This document shows positions 46,487 to 57,710 of a DNA stretch of 64,000 bases, in pieces (the stretch's first letter is position 1; each line of letters opens with the position of its first letter). Under the pieces are notes generated by a model. The model was not told the origin of the DNA, ran no database searches, and saw nothing but the letters and a program-made list of their open reading frames with translations. Where the stretch lies: the NCBI RefSeq assembly GCF_002288925.2, contig NW_022098001.1, forward strand, positions 5,131,478 through 5,195,477, written 5' to 3'. Source of the DNA: Delphinapterus leucas (Eukaryota; Chordata; Mammalia; Artiodactyla; Monodontidae). The position numbers and the translations under genes are program-made.

Positions 46487-47463
46487 TCTTTTTTACATCT
46501 TTATTGGAGTATAACTGCTTTACAATGGTGTGTTAGTTTCTGCTTTATAACAAAGTGAATCAGTTATACATATACATATGTTCCCATATCTCTTCCCTCT
46601 TGCATCTCCCTCCCTCTCACCCTACCTATCCCACCCCTCCGCACCGAATTGATCTCCCTGTGCTATGTGGCTGCTTCCCACTAGCTATCTATTTCACGTT
46701 TGGTAGTGTATATATGTCCATGCCACTCTCTCACTTTGTCACAGCTTACCCTTCCCCCTCCCCATGTCCTCAAGTCCATTCCCTAGTAGGTCTGTGTCTT
46801 TATTCCCGTCTTACCCCTAGGTTCTTCATGACATTTTTTTTCTTAAATTCCATATATATGTGTTAGCGTACGGTATTTGTCTTTCTCTTTCTGAGTTACT
46901 TCACTCTGTATGACAGACTCTAGGTCTATCCACCTCATTACAAATAGGTCAATTTCATTTCTTTTTATGGTTGAGTAATATTCCATTGTATATATGTGCC
47001 ACATTTTCTTTATCCATTCATCCGATGATGTACACTTAGGTTGTTTCCATCTGCAGGCTATTGTAAATAGAGCTGCAATGAACATTTTGGTACATGACTC
47101 TTTTTGAATTTTGGTTTTCTCAGGGTATATGCCCAGTAGTGGGATTGCTGGGTCGTATGGTAGTTCTATTTGTAGTTTTTTAAGGAACCTCCATACTGTT
47201 CTCCATAGTGGCTGTATCAATTTACATTCCCACCAGCAGTGCAAGAGTGTTCCCTTTTCTCCACACCCTCTCCAGTATTTATTGTTTCTAGATTTTTTGA
47301 TGATGGCCATTCTGACTGGTGTGAGATGATATCTCATTGTAGTTTTGATTTGCATTTCTCTAATGATTAATGATATTGAGCATTCTTTCATGTGTTTGTT
47401 GGCAGGCAGTCTGTGTGTCTTCTTTGGAGAAATGTCTATTTAGGTCTTCTGTCCATTTTTGTT
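46487..47463 (-). mobile_element. 5'-truncated L1 LINE (about 1 kb), 3' end
   Basis: The reversed L1 runs from the T-rich tail near 46487 ('catctttattggagtataactgctttacaatggtg') through the 3' UTR to the ORF2 coding region. It breaks off near 47463, within 'gtctatttaggtcttctgtcc'. It lies inside an L2. No clear target duplication was found. Confidence 0.93.
46843..47391 (-). pseudogene. L1 ORF2 C-terminal fragment (182 codons from an internal Met)
   Basis: This open frame is the C-terminal part of the L1 ORF2 protein, which in complete elements nicks DNA and reverse-transcribes L1 RNA. It includes '[11 protein letters not shown]', the Cys-rich stretch '[17 protein letters not shown]', '[18 protein letters not shown]' and '[10 protein letters not shown]'. 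In the family this stretch forms a CX3CX7HX4C motif; here the first Cys is replaced by Tyr (NNKYWRGC), so the metal-binding set is incomplete. The endonuclease and reverse transcriptase domains are absent. A dead fragment. Confidence 0.93.
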
Positions 47464-47720
47464 ATAGCATTTATTCCCAATACTATAAAATGCCATCCCT
47501 CTGATCCAGCCCATCAAGCCACTGCTATTTACCCCATCCTTCGGTTCTCAAAGCAGTTTGGTGATAACATGGTGCTTAGATCATCTTAAAGTGTATTCAC
47601 TTGCAAGTGTGTCTCTTCCACAAAACAATAAGCTCCCTAGGAAGGGGGACTGTGCCCCATTCCTTGTTGCATTTCCTACAACCTATATAGAACCTACATA
47701 TAGCTCAGTGTATATGTCAT

Positions 47721-48214
47721 CATAAGGAGGGGGCCTAGCTGCTGTTTGGCTACCATTCACTCAGTTTTGTTTCAGTTACAGTTTTAGGTAGCAGAAACTG
47801 CTATTACCAATTTCAGCGTAAAGAGATTTATATCAGGTATTCGGGGGCTTCCGCAATTACTGGAAGGGCTAGGGGAGCAAACTCTAGACTAAACTTCCAG
47901 GAACAACTCCCAGCCCCCAGAATCCCCATAATAAGGAAAGTGGACACTGTTGCTGCCGAAAGCCACTCCTTCGCACCTTGCCTCCGTCACAGTCTGTGTC
48001 AGCAAAACGGACGCTTTACCTCCTGCAATCTCGCTCTCTCTCCTTAACTCTGATCCATATTCAAGTCTTGTTTGGGTGCATGTAGTTGATGGAACTGAAA
48101 TCAAATCCAGAACTTTAGCTGCAAGAGAGTCTGAGAAATTTCCTTTTCAGCTTTCCGGCCTCTGAAATGAGGGGGTACCGCATAGGGCGTTTGGAATGGA
48201 TGTTGAATAGCCAA
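47721..48214. other. No feature recognised
   Basis: Unique-looking. Opposed 71-codon frames at 47889-48165 lie on both strands, with no known domain. Confidence 0.45.
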
Positions 48215-48420
48215 TCCACACTATCCACGAGTATCTCCTATGTGGTAGGCACTTTGCCAACTGGGTAAGGCAGGTACTATACCTCCACTTTACCAGTGAG
48301 GAGACAGAGGCTCAGAGACAGTAAGAACTTGTCCCAATGACATAGTGCATAGGGGTGGGCTCTAATTCAAAATCAAATCGGCCTCATTCAAGATTGCGTT
48401 CTTTCTACCACTCTAGTTAT
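48215..48420 (-). mobile_element. MIR SINE relic
   Basis: Reversed MIR: 'ctcctatgtggtaggcactttgcc', 'ccactttaccagtgaggagacagaggctcagagac', 'cattcaagattgcgttctttctacc'. Confidence 0.85.
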
Positions 48421-48720
48421 TTACAAGTGCCTTAGTTAGTAGCATCTCACATAGGTCTAAAGTAAATTAAACAATAAAACAACAGAAGTTTAACAAAGTG
48501 TATCCCTTGTTGTTGCCATCTTGTTACCATTACCCTAGATCTCTGGGAAATGTGTTTGTGGTAGAAATCTTTGTCTTTTTACTAATGTCTAACGACAGGG
48601 TTGGTTAAGTGTAAGGTTGCATGGAGCCTGGTAAGAAATACCATTTTTCACTAAAAGTTCCTGGATTCCAAATATAGACTGAGTGCCAGTGACTCCTGAA
48701 AGCAGTTAACCTTATTTCTT

Positions 48721-48933
48721 TTTTTTCTTTTTTTTTTTTTTGCGGTATGCGGGCCTCTCACTGCTGTGGCCTCTCCCACTGCAGAGCACAGGCTCCGGAC
48801 GCGCAGGCCCAGCGGCCATGGCTCACGGGCCCAGCCGCTCCGCGGCATGTGGGATTCTCCCAGACCGGGGCACGAACCCATGTCCCCTGCATCGGCAGGC
48901 GGACTCTCAACCACTGCGCCACCAGGGAAGCCC
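48721..48933 (-). mobile_element. CHR SINE (short form)
   Basis: The target duplication is 18 bp with two differences: cagttaaccttatttctt at 48703-48720 and cagctcaccttatttctt at 48934-48951. Body and head are typical. It shows 'gattctccc', probably a derivative of the C type. Confidence 0.94.
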
Positions 48934-48951
48934 CAGCTCACCTTATTTCTT

Positions 48952-50639
48952 GTCACCTTGTTCACGTTCTAAAGCACAGCACACTCTCATTCTGACTCAA
49001 GTCACTGCAAAATTGCCCAAATCAGCACCAGTGCCACATGAGGATGGATCTTCTGCCTCCACACTAAATGTCTTTTCTGTGGCTTCCTGAGTCATTTATT
49101 GATCACTTTCAGAATGAGGAACATCAGTTGAGTTGACTGATCTCAAACAAGTTAAGCAAGAGAAAATTCTCAGAAATATTTCAAGAGCTGAGCTCAAATA
49201 GGGCTACTTAGCTAGAGAAAAGCTAAGAAAAAGCAGCAACAGACAGGTCACCCCCATAGTGCTGTCACATCACTACTCATGGCAAGATCTGGGAGAGTCG
49301 GTGGAACCCAAAGAGAGAGCTCTAAAGGGTGCATGACCAGAGGGTGAAACTGGGTCCTTGGTCACAAACAGAAAGCCAGGCTCTCAAGTATGTAGGGGAG
49401 CATGGCAGTGTGTGTGTGGGAAGAAAAGCACTGGACTAAGACAAGAAACCTGGTACCCAATACTGTTTGCAAAGGCCAAGGTAGACCCAGGTAAGGAATC
49501 AGTGTTGATATGTAGTGTAAGGGCCAGAGATTCATTTAGGTGGTTCCCTGGAGCAGCCAGCAGTAGGAAATACCAATAGAAGGATAGAAATCTATCTTCG
49601 AGGTTCAAAGCCAGAGAGTCCAAGTTCTGTCAATAGTTGAAGGGACATGGGAAAAGCTATAAACTGGAGACACCAAAATAAGGGAATCAGAGGTTAAGTA
49701 GAGACTGTAATGCAACCAAGAGGGAAAGTAAGGACTGAATTAAAGCCTGGGGTGATTGAGAAATCATTCCATTTTCAGATTACCAGAGGCTCATTTATAT
49801 TGATTATTGCATACCTGAGCGATTGTCCTGTCTTTGCATTTTTCCCCTCCGAAATCCTAATTCGGAAAAATGTCACACTCTGATAACATCCTCCTCTCCT
49901 TCCAGTGACCTGCACAACCAGCTTCACTATACCCATTCTGAGACCTCACCAGGATCTTCAATAGCTCTCCCATCTTTATTAAGTCTATGTCTTTCAATCA
50001 CCTCCTTGTCCACATACTCAATATCCTTGCTCATTTGTCCTTTCTTCATCCACTCTCCTGTCTAACGTTCATCTGTGGCTGAGTCCACCTCACTGCCTCT
50101 TTCATACCTCTCAGAGGATCCAGAGAGGGAAACTACACAAGTGGAAAGACTGGTATCAACAAATATGCATAGGCAACAAACTTAAATGGGTGCCCAGAAA
50201 AAAATCTGGTAAAGAAAATCTGAGACGGGGTCAGGCATGTGTGTTTACAAGCTCTATGGATGAGTCTGATGTGACAAGAAGACGTCTTGTCGTAGAGAAG
50301 TTGCTCTCTCCCTGTCTGTCTCTCCCTCTTTCTTTTTCTCTACTTCTCTCTCTAAAAAAATTATAAAACTCTGAGCTCCTAATTGTTTTAATAATCTTTA
50401 TCTGAAGATAAGCACATGAGGAAGACAACTCGTGAAAAAGAGAATGGCAGTCCCCCAAGCAGCAGCAGCATCAAGAAGCCCTGGGTGGGGGTGTGGTCCT
50501 TGGACAACCAGGACCCTGGGGCCTGGGGGAGGGATCACCAACAAGAAGGAATACCAGCTCAAAGTGCACTACCAGAAGGAAGATCTACAGGAACCCAATC
50601 GACCCAATCAGCGGGGCCATATTGTAACCAAGTAGGACC
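48952..50639. other. Mostly unique sequence
   Basis: No gene is supported. A CT-rich run lies at 50303-50353. The overlapping frames at 50416-50661 are Ser/Gly/Gln-rich in two phases and look fortuitous; they may include the 5' part of the LTR that follows. Confidence 0.4.
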
Positions 50640-51226
50640 CTATGGGGCCTTCTCGGGTTAGAGCCCTCCCCCATACCCTCTGCTCTAGCTCCTCTCTGAA
50701 GTACTCAGATAATAGTATCTCATACATACTTCCTGAGTTTTTCCCACCACCAGGGGACTTCCCTGGTGGTCCAGTGGTTAAGAATCCATCCTGCAATGCA
50801 GGGGACACCAGTTCAATCCCTGGTCAGGGACTTGAGATCCTACATGCCGCAGGGCAACTAAAGCCCGCATGCTGCAACTACTGAGCCCGCACACCACAAC
50901 TAGAGAGCCCTCTCGCCACAACGGATGAGCCCATGCGCTCTAGAGCTCGCGTGCCACAAGTAGAAAGAAGCCTGCGCACTGCAACAAAGAGCCCGTGTGC
51001 CACAACGAAAGATCCCGCGTGCCTCAACTAACTAAATAAATAAATCAATATTTAAAAAATAAATAAATAAAAACCACTGCCAGGGTCTGGTTGCGGGGGC
51101 GGGGGAGAAGAACCACCCAATCTCCTTGCTTGGGCCTGCAATAAACTTTTCTCTGCTCCAAACTTCGACATTTTGGTTTCTATGGCCTGGTTGTGCACTG
51201 GGCACATGAACTTGCGTTAGGTAACA
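50640..51226 (+). mobile_element. Probable solo ERV LTR, split by a CHR SINE
   Basis: The right part carries a polyadenylation signal 'aataaac' (51140-51146), then 'ttttctctgctccaaacttcgacattttggtttc', 'gcctggttgtgcactgggcacatgaac', and ends 'gcgttaggtaaca'. This is typical R-U5 text of gammaretrovirus-like endogenous elements. The left part (from about 50640, possibly from 50407) precedes the SINE. The 5' end is not defined, and no internal viral genes are present nearby. Confidence 0.55.
50756..51073 (+). mobile_element. CHR SINE, full-length long form (about 320 bp)
   Basis: The head 'ttccctggtggtccagtggtt' and B box 'agttcaatccctgg' are followed by tandem internal repeats of the 'gagcccgcacaccacaact' kind at intervals of about 30 bp. 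It ends with 'aactaaataaataaat'. This is the older CHR-2-like organisation with the repeated 3' body. A likely 12-bp target duplication (ccaccaccaggg / ccactgccaggg) lies at 50744-50755 and 51074-51085. It inserted into the LTR. Confidence 0.93.
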
Positions 51227-52009
51227 ATTTGATCGTTGTGTCCTCTGGGTAAACCACTCAGGCATGACCAGCCCAGATTAGAAACTACAGGGTGAGGACG
51301 GAAGAAAATATTGCTAGAAAGTAGATAAGATTAGTGCATATTGGGATTTAACAAGCCTTGATGACACCTACCCTAGATGGCGTTCTCTGAGGAAAGCAGC
51401 CTGGGCAGAACCTCTTCAGAACAGAGTGGAGCAGAGAGAGTCAGAGCCTGGCTCATTACATCTGTCCCCAAAGCAGTTCCACTATATTCTGAAGAGGAAG
51501 ATACGGTAAAAAGAACTGAGCACAGCTAAGGATAGACACAAAATGCCTATCCTAACCCGAACTGGATTAAGCCAATGATCAGATAAATTCCAAGGATATG
51601 GACTGAGGGAAGGGCCTTCTGGGATGACTTTGAGACCAACAGGCTCATACTTTGAAGAGAAGATGGAAGAAACATTTGGCAAAGTCTGAGAGGAAAGCAG
51701 AGAGCTCTCCACCTCCCCGTGAGGGGTCTTGAACCCCCATGGTCCGTCCCTGTTTCTAGCACTATTTTTAGGGATTTAGATGAAACCTGAGCCTTTCTCA
51801 ATAAGTCAACCAGACCCCTCTCCAGCAGCACCAATCATTATGTCAGCTTTTGAGATTGTGTGTTCATTGTCTAATATGTTCGAATTTTTCTGTAGCAGAT
51901 CCAACCTACTTTGGGGAGATTAGTTCTAACAATTTAGATCTGTTGACAACAAAAGTCAAAAGACATTTTGCTTCTAATCCATGATCAAAAACCAAACTCT
52001 AGCACCATC
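51227..52009. other. No feature recognised
   Basis: No named repeat. Opposed short frames at 51482-51834 lack domains. Confidence 0.45.
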
Positions 52010-52235
52010 TACCATACCATGGCTACCACCTTTGTGCCAGGCTCTTTACCTACATTATCTTATTTAATCCTCACAACTTGATGAAGTAAGCACAAGTATT
52101 GTTTTCATTTTTCAGATGAGGAAATTAAGTAACTTGCAAAAAGTCATAGTAGCTATTAAGTGTCAGAGCAGAGATCAGAGGCCAAGTCTGACTGCTCCGG
52201 TGTCTTCTGTCTTAATTACCACGGCACATTGCTTC
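52010..52235 (-). mobile_element. MIR SINE relic
   Basis: Reversed MIR: 'tttgtgccaggctctttacctacattatcttatttaatcctcacaac', 'ttttcatttttcagatgaggaaattaag'. Confidence 0.88.
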
Positions 52236-52499
52236 TGATCAACTTGAAAACAGTAACAACCACACTGGAAGAAATACAGCAGCCCAAACTAGGCAGCAAA
52301 CTCCCTTTCTGGAAAGTGAAAAGAAATCATGGCAGCCCTAAATCCAATTAAGCCATAGTTCTAAAAGAAGTCATATGTATTTTACCTCTTATATCTGCCT
52401 CTTGAGTTTTGGTTTTACAAAAGCCTGTGCTCTATACTCAGAAGTGTTTACCTTCAATCTGTCTCAGAAATTGATGTACAGGACAACGTGGTGAGAATA

Positions 52500-52750
52500 A
52501 TAACAGCTCAGTTTGGGGACGTTAGCCACGTGGCCGGTGCTGTGCTTCAGTTAACACGTATTTGCCTCCTATATTCTTCCAACAACCTTATGAGGTTGGT
52601 AGCTAGAATCCCTGTCTTATAGAAGGATATGCAGAGAAAATAGAAATACATAGAGGTTAGTAATTGCCTCACTTCATATAGCTAGTAAGGAGAAGAATAA
52701 AGATGCAAACCTGGGCAATTTGATTCCAAAGCCTATGATCTTATGCATCC
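52500..52750 (-). mobile_element. MIR SINE relic
   Basis: Reversed MIR: 'ggccggtgctgtgcttcagttaacacg', 'caacaaccttatgaggttggtagc', 'catatagctagtaaggag', 'cctgggcaatttgattccaaagcc'. It lies 265 bp from another MIR in the same direction. Confidence 0.78.
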
Positions 52751-53509
52751 TTAAGCAGCTTCCGGGACCAATACAAACTGGATATGAAATGACACTTTTT
52801 TTGTGTTTTCAGCAGAGGTTCCAGATAGTCTCACAACCTGTGCAGGTCCCACTGGGATACTCCTGCCCCCTTAGCCCACCCTCCAGATTCAGGCTGTGTA
52901 AAAGGCACTAAGAAATTCACTGAGCCTTTGCAGAGGCAGGCAATGAGGATGACTTTGGGTCAGGTTTTTCCCTTCCCTCTGGGTCACCCATCCAGGGCAG
53001 AAGACATGGAGGTGATCCTGCACTTTGTCACATTAAGCCAGATAATGTGGGGGCTTCAAAAGAACCACTTAGAGAGTGAAACATGTATTCTTAGGAGTTT
53101 AAAGGCTGCAGGGACCAGCCCCTCAATTATGTCTGAGAAGTCTAAATAGAGTCTGGGCTACCCAAAGGGGCCTCTGGAAGCCTAGTCCAGAGTGGGGGAC
53201 CCACAAGAAATGGCTGCAGGGACCGTTGGGATAAAGAATTAATGCTGGACATTCACTGTCCACAAAAGGGATCAAGTTGTAAGACTTTCCCTGAGCCTTT
53301 CCTGTCCTCTCTGACCTCTATAACCAAACCTGCAGAAACCCAAAACAGTAGATGTTCGTAACTGAGGAACAAGAATGAGAAACTGACTATCCATACCCGA
53401 CCCAGCACAGGTTTCCCAGCCGGAGGCAGAACCAAGATGGGAGAAAAGAGGAGTTTCAACTTAACAAGACCCCCAGGCAATCAGGATGAGGGACAGTACT
53501 ATTTAGCAC
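52751..53509. other. No feature recognised
   Basis: Non-coding in appearance. The open frames of 63-75 codons have no domains. Confidence 0.45.
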
Positions 53510-53735
53510 CCCAGATTGGAATAATGATGTTTAGATTGAAGTTCTGCTCGCTCACATGCTGGCCCAGTGCTCTTGGCAAGAAACGTGCTGTTAATTTTCA
53601 GTTTCCTTGAACCATGAAAAGTGAGAATGTGGGCTTCTTGTGAGGGTTAAGTGAGATACTGCAGGCAATCTCTTTCATTGCCTGCTACAGGGTAGGCAAT
53701 CACTACATGATAAGGACTATTATTATCACTGCTTG
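53510..53735 (+). mobile_element. MIR SINE relic
   Basis: 'ctcacatgctggcccagtg', 'ttggcaagaaacg', 'ttttcagtttccttgaacc', 'gtgagggttaagtgagatactgcag' and 'ctacagggtaggcaatcactac' give the MIR order. Confidence 0.7.
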
Positions 53736-53912
53736 TGATAATTATTTATAATGTTTATAATTTATAATTATTTATAAATTAATATTTATAAATAATTATA
53801 ATATTAATAAATTAATGATTATAATTATTTATAAATTAATATTTATAATTATTTAATAATGTGATTTTATTTTATAAAATAATTATTTTTATATTATCAC
53901 TGCTTGTGATAA
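53721..53912. repeat. AT-only expansion flanked by a 21-bp direct repeat
   Basis: A 21-bp sequence containing 'attatcactgcttgtgat' occurs identically at 53721-53741 and 53892-53912. The 150 bp between consist almost wholly of A and T, and include a 27-bp unit (ataattatttataaattaat...) at 53764-53790 repeated exactly at 53821-53847. It starts at the 3' end of the MIR. Confidence 0.9.
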
Positions 53913-53984
53913 GTGATTTTATTCTCCCAAGAAGTCTGTCAAAAGCCCAAGCAGTTTTCTGCAGAATAGCTCATATTGCAAAAG

Positions 53985-54300
53985 CAGCATAAAATGGTGT
54001 GGACTCTGGAGAAATAGTCCTGGGCTCATGGTAGCTTTTCCACTTATGGATTATGTGATCTCAAGCACAGTATTTACTTTCAGGGACTTCGTGTCTTCAT
54101 CTGGATTTTTTTCTGTCTTATTCACTGTTTTTTCTTGTTGCTGGGTTTTTTGTTGTTGTTGTTGTTCTCCAGAGCCTGGGACACTGTAAGGCAGAGAGAA
54201 TAAATACTTATTGAATGAATTAATTCTTCCATAAAATCGTAGTAACAGTACCTATCTCATGCTCTGATTTGGAGGATTAGAGGAGATAATGCACACGGCA
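53985..54300 (+). mobile_element. MIR SINE relic, interrupted
   Basis: 'gtggactctggagaaatagtcctgggc', 'ttccacttatggattatgtgatctcaagcac', 'gtgtcttcatctgga', then, after a TTG-rich insert (54125-54240), 'agtacctatctcatgctctgatttggaggattagaggagataatg'. Confidence 0.7.
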
Positions 54301-54322
54301 AGATAATACACTGGCATATTAA

Positions 54323-54538
54323 ATTTGTTTGTTTGTTTTTGTTTTTTGCGGTACACGGGCCTCTCACTGTTGTGGCCTCTCCCGTTGCGGAGCACAGGCT
54401 CCGGACGCGCAGGCTCAGCGGCCATGGCTCACGGGCCCAGCCGCTCCGCGGCATGTGGGATCTTCCCGGACCGGGGCACGAACCCGCGTCCCCTGCATTG
54501 GCAGGCGGACTCTCGACCACTGTGCCACCAGGGAAGCC
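54323..54538 (-). mobile_element. CHR SINE (short form)
   Basis: The target duplication ctggcatattaa lies at 54311-54322 and 54539-54550. The tail is a (GTTT)n-type run. It is T type ('gatcttccc') and inserted at the end of the MIR. Confidence 0.96.
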
Positions 54539-54550
54539 CTGGCATATTAA

Positions 54551-55499
54551 TTTTTGTATTATTCTTGCTTCTCTAGGAAATGCCAGAAAATGAAGAACTG
54601 ATTTTTTTTTTTACTTTTTTCCCCTCTTCCCTCCTCCTCCCATGTCCTGGCAGAATAGGCCTGTGTCTTAGATTCTTGGCCACAGAGGGAAAGAACTTTT
54701 TCTTTGATGGCATGAGCTGCCCTGAAGACAACCTCCCCACAAGAGAGTATGGGAGGAGCGGATGCTTGGAGGGCAGTTATGGACGAGAGATGGGGGAGCA
54801 GGTGCTTTGATGAGGAAGCGAGTGTCCCACTCCAGGTACTGAGAAGACTGGGGCCGGGAGGAGAGCCAGAAACCTGCTCCTAACGATGGCAGAGACCCTA
54901 TCAGAGGTCCCCAGTGGATGAGTGGGAACTTGACATCAAGTACCTCAAGGCTGGGAGGCAGGAGCAATGGTCCAGGCCCTAACCTGACACAGAAAGGAGA
55001 CACAAAAGAAACGTCTTAGTAACAGTGGACCAAACACCAGAAACCCTTTTTTAAGCCTCCTGGCTTGTGCAGATCCTGAGGCTACGGCGCTTCCTCCACC
55101 CTGCCCCACAAGGGAGCCGAAGCCTATTCCTCTCCAGCAAAAACGGAAATTCAATTTCTCACCAACCCTGGCTGGTCTGAGCCAATCCAGGTATAACCTG
55201 ATTTAATAAGAAAAGAAATAGGATGGTTGTGCACATGGATGTTGTGGAGATAAATTCATTTAAGTCCCATATACTCATAGCTTCTGATCTAATGTTTGGC
55301 ACTCGGTAGAAGCTTAACAGATGCTAGTTTCCTCTTCTTACTGACCAGCAAATGCTGTAATGGTCAAATTTGTTGACTTGGAGATGATGGATGAAGGCTC
55401 CAGCTCAAAATAGGAACCTCATGTTCTTTATTTTGCAACAAGTTCTTGACCTTGAGGTCAAGTTCTTTGACCTCATTATCTCTACTCTCTGCCTCTCCA
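54551..55499. other. No feature recognised
   Basis: Moderately GC-rich in the middle. Frames of 76-111 codons overlap on both strands (54580-55154) without domains. Judged non-coding. Confidence 0.4.
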
Positions 55500-55965
55500 C
55501 TCCTGTGGGGAGCTGAATGCTCCCCCAAACTTGCCAGCCACTGTCTTCTTACTCATTAAAGACATTATGCAAATACCCATCTCTGCGCTTTCCCTGCATC
55601 CCTCTTCCGAACATTCGCCCTTCTTTCCATTCCTCTAAATCCTGTCCATCCTCCAAGAATCACCTCCTATCTTTATTCCTTTACAGACTTCCCAGTGCCT
55701 ACCAAATGCAGTGCTTGCACATACTAGAGGCCCCCTTTCTGCAGACATGCTTCTTGTTCAAATATTTATTCATTCATTTAACAAGTATTTTTTAAAGTGC
55801 CTACTACAGTCTAAGCTCCGTGAAAGCCAAAATTGTTTGCCTAATTTGTTCACTGCTATGTTCACAATGCCTATTATAGTGGTTTATATGTCATAGATAT
55901 CAATAAGTATTTGTTGAATGAATAAATGCTGGGGATACAGTGGTGAACAAAAGAAATAAGGCTCT
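55500..55965 (+). mobile_element. L2 LINE 3' end with opposing L2 pieces
   Basis: Sense L2 text (55620-55755 'cctccaagaatcacctcc'; 55806-55925 'gtctaagctccgtgaaagcc...caataagtatttgttgaatgaataaat') is mixed with antisense L2 text (55757-55805 'aaatatttattcattcatttaacaag'; 55929-55965 'ctggggatacagtggtgaac'). Confidence 0.7.
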
Positions 55966-56499
55966 TGCTATTAATTATGGTTGTCTTATTAGTGATAACT
56001 ATAGCAAGTTTTTCTTCTCCAAGAATCAAAAATGATCATATCCACCAAGGTTCTGTTCTAGAGGCTCTTCTCTTTCTACACCCACTCCAGTGGCAATGCT
56101 ATCCACTCCTGCAGCTTCAGCCATCATCTCTACACAAGTACATTTGTCTGATTAAGGATTGATTTTTCTTCTTCCGGGGAACAGATAAAGACAACTTCTT
56201 TTCTGTCTATGTAAGTGGACCGAAACTAGAGACACACATCCTCAGGCTAAGGGTACAACCTAACCTTCACATCATCAACTAATCTCTCAAGATATAGAGG
56301 AGAATAAAGAAGAATCTCCATAGACAGACAGGTAAGGATTGCACTTTCTCACCACTCCAGGTGAATGCACCTCATACTGGCAGAGGAAAAAGAGTTTCAT
56401 GTGAGATTTGGGGTGGGCAGGAGAGGGAGGATGTGCTGGTATCCACAGCTGAGGATCTGAGCCACAGGAGGAAAGCCACCTCTGTTAAGAGTCCCAGGA
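55966..56499. other. No feature recognised
   Basis: Unique-looking sequence with no gene. Confidence 0.45.
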
Positions 56500-56705
56500 G
56501 TGTAACAGTAGCCCAGCCAGGTATTTCACGCGTATTAACTTAGCAAATACAACCATCCTGATGTTATGGTTCCCAACTTACAGATAAAGAAACCAAGGCA
56601 GAAGGAGGCTCAGTAACACCCCCCAATGTTTACAGAGTCTGTAAATAACTGGGTAGGACCCCACTGAAGCCAAAAGAAAAACTTTTAACCACTCTATGGT
56701 ATTGT
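56500..56705 (-). mobile_element. MIR SINE relic
   Basis: Reversed MIR: 'tttcacgcgtattaacttagc', 'aacttacagataaagaaaccaaggcagaagg', 'ctttaaccactctatgg'-like end. Confidence 0.7.
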
Positions 56706-56889
56706 CCTTGTAAATACGAAGTGATATTTGCCTGGAAGGGCAAAGACTCCAGCATGGGAGTATCACAGACATACCTTAACCTAGACAATCATTAGAAACA
56801 AACATATATTTCTAATCCTGACCTCCTTCCTGAGTTCCAGACCATGTTTATAACTGGGTCCTAAAGAATTTCATCATTGTCCCTCCAGC

Positions 56890-57710
56890 ATGTCAAACTC
56901 AAGATGTCTAAAGATGAAATCATTACCTTGTCTTCCATACCAGTTTCTCTTCCTGAATTCTCTAGTCCTGTCAGTATTACCCTTACTTTTTCATTCATAT
57001 TGCCTGGAAGTATTAATATCTGCCTTTACTCTTCCCATTCCTGTTTGCTTTACCCTCAATTAACTGGCATGTCCTATAGATTGACTTCTGTAATATCTTT
57101 AAAACATGACCCCTTAATTTCTACAGCTTCAACCCTCATTTCCATCCTTCACTGCATAATAGCTATGAGCCTCCCAACTGTTTATCCTGAATCACTTTCT
57201 GTCACATTTATCCAGAAAACCTTTATTATAGTAGTCTTCCTGGAGCACAATTCTAATCACATTTCTACCATATTAAAAAAATCAAACCTTCCATGACACA
57301 CTTAACCCCCTGTAACTGTATACAAAAGCACTCCCGTGTTCAGAAACTCCCACCAGCCCCCCTCTCTTTCCATTTAAGTCTCAGTGTCCAGCCTGTTGCA
57401 GTCTTCTAGTGCTTTCCTACATGTCTCATGCTATGCTCTGCTATGTCAATTCAATGCTTTCCTCTGAGACTTTCCTCTGAAACTGTTCTGGCCTTTGCTT
57501 CTATCCGAAATGTCCTTGTCTGGTCACCCCCAGGTTTCTGCTAACTGCCACTCCTCAGAACCCCTATATCACTTAGTTTGCATCCCTTTTATGACACATA
57601 CCACATACTACTTTGCATACTTCGTTTTGTGGTACATTTACTATTCCATTACCAAGTTGGAAGTTTCTTTGGTAAATGGCCGGCCTGTCCTGTTTCCCCA
57701 GTGTGATGGT
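56890..57710 (+). mobile_element. L2 LINE relic, long
   Basis: 'catgtcaaactcaagatgtctaaagatgaaatcattacc', 'aactggcatgtcctatagattgacttctg', 'cactgcataatagctatgagcctcccaactg', 'ccgaaatgtccttgtctgg' and 'ttggtaaatggccggcctg' follow the L2 3' half over about 800 bp. The open frame of 139 codons at 56877-57296 is a chance frame in it. Confidence 0.65.

Larger units (their letters stand above)
45640..47720 (+). mobile_element. Long L2 LINE relic, interrupted
   Basis: The L2 3' region is seen as 'gagatattctccctggaac'/'caacttctctaagacttctg' (45630-45690), 'tgggtgctccacaggcgg', 'aatctcatcatccagctc', then 46130-46460 ('cttcaaaatccctgctggctcac'). It may resume after the L1, at 47590-47720 ('aataagctccctaggaagggggac'). 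A reversed L2 end lies inside it at about 45805-45905 ('aactatttattgaccatctactgagcgctagac'). Confidence 0.55.

Noticed and set aside
50416..50661. Ser/Gly-rich frame as a processed pseudogene
   Set aside because: Two phases are equally open, no family is recognised, and it adjoins an LTR, so it may be LTR sequence.
44745..51226. Intact endogenous retrovirus between the two LTR-like segments
   Set aside because: The LTRs are of different types and opposite orientation, and the DNA between holds L2, L1, MIR and SINE relics, with no viral coding sequence.
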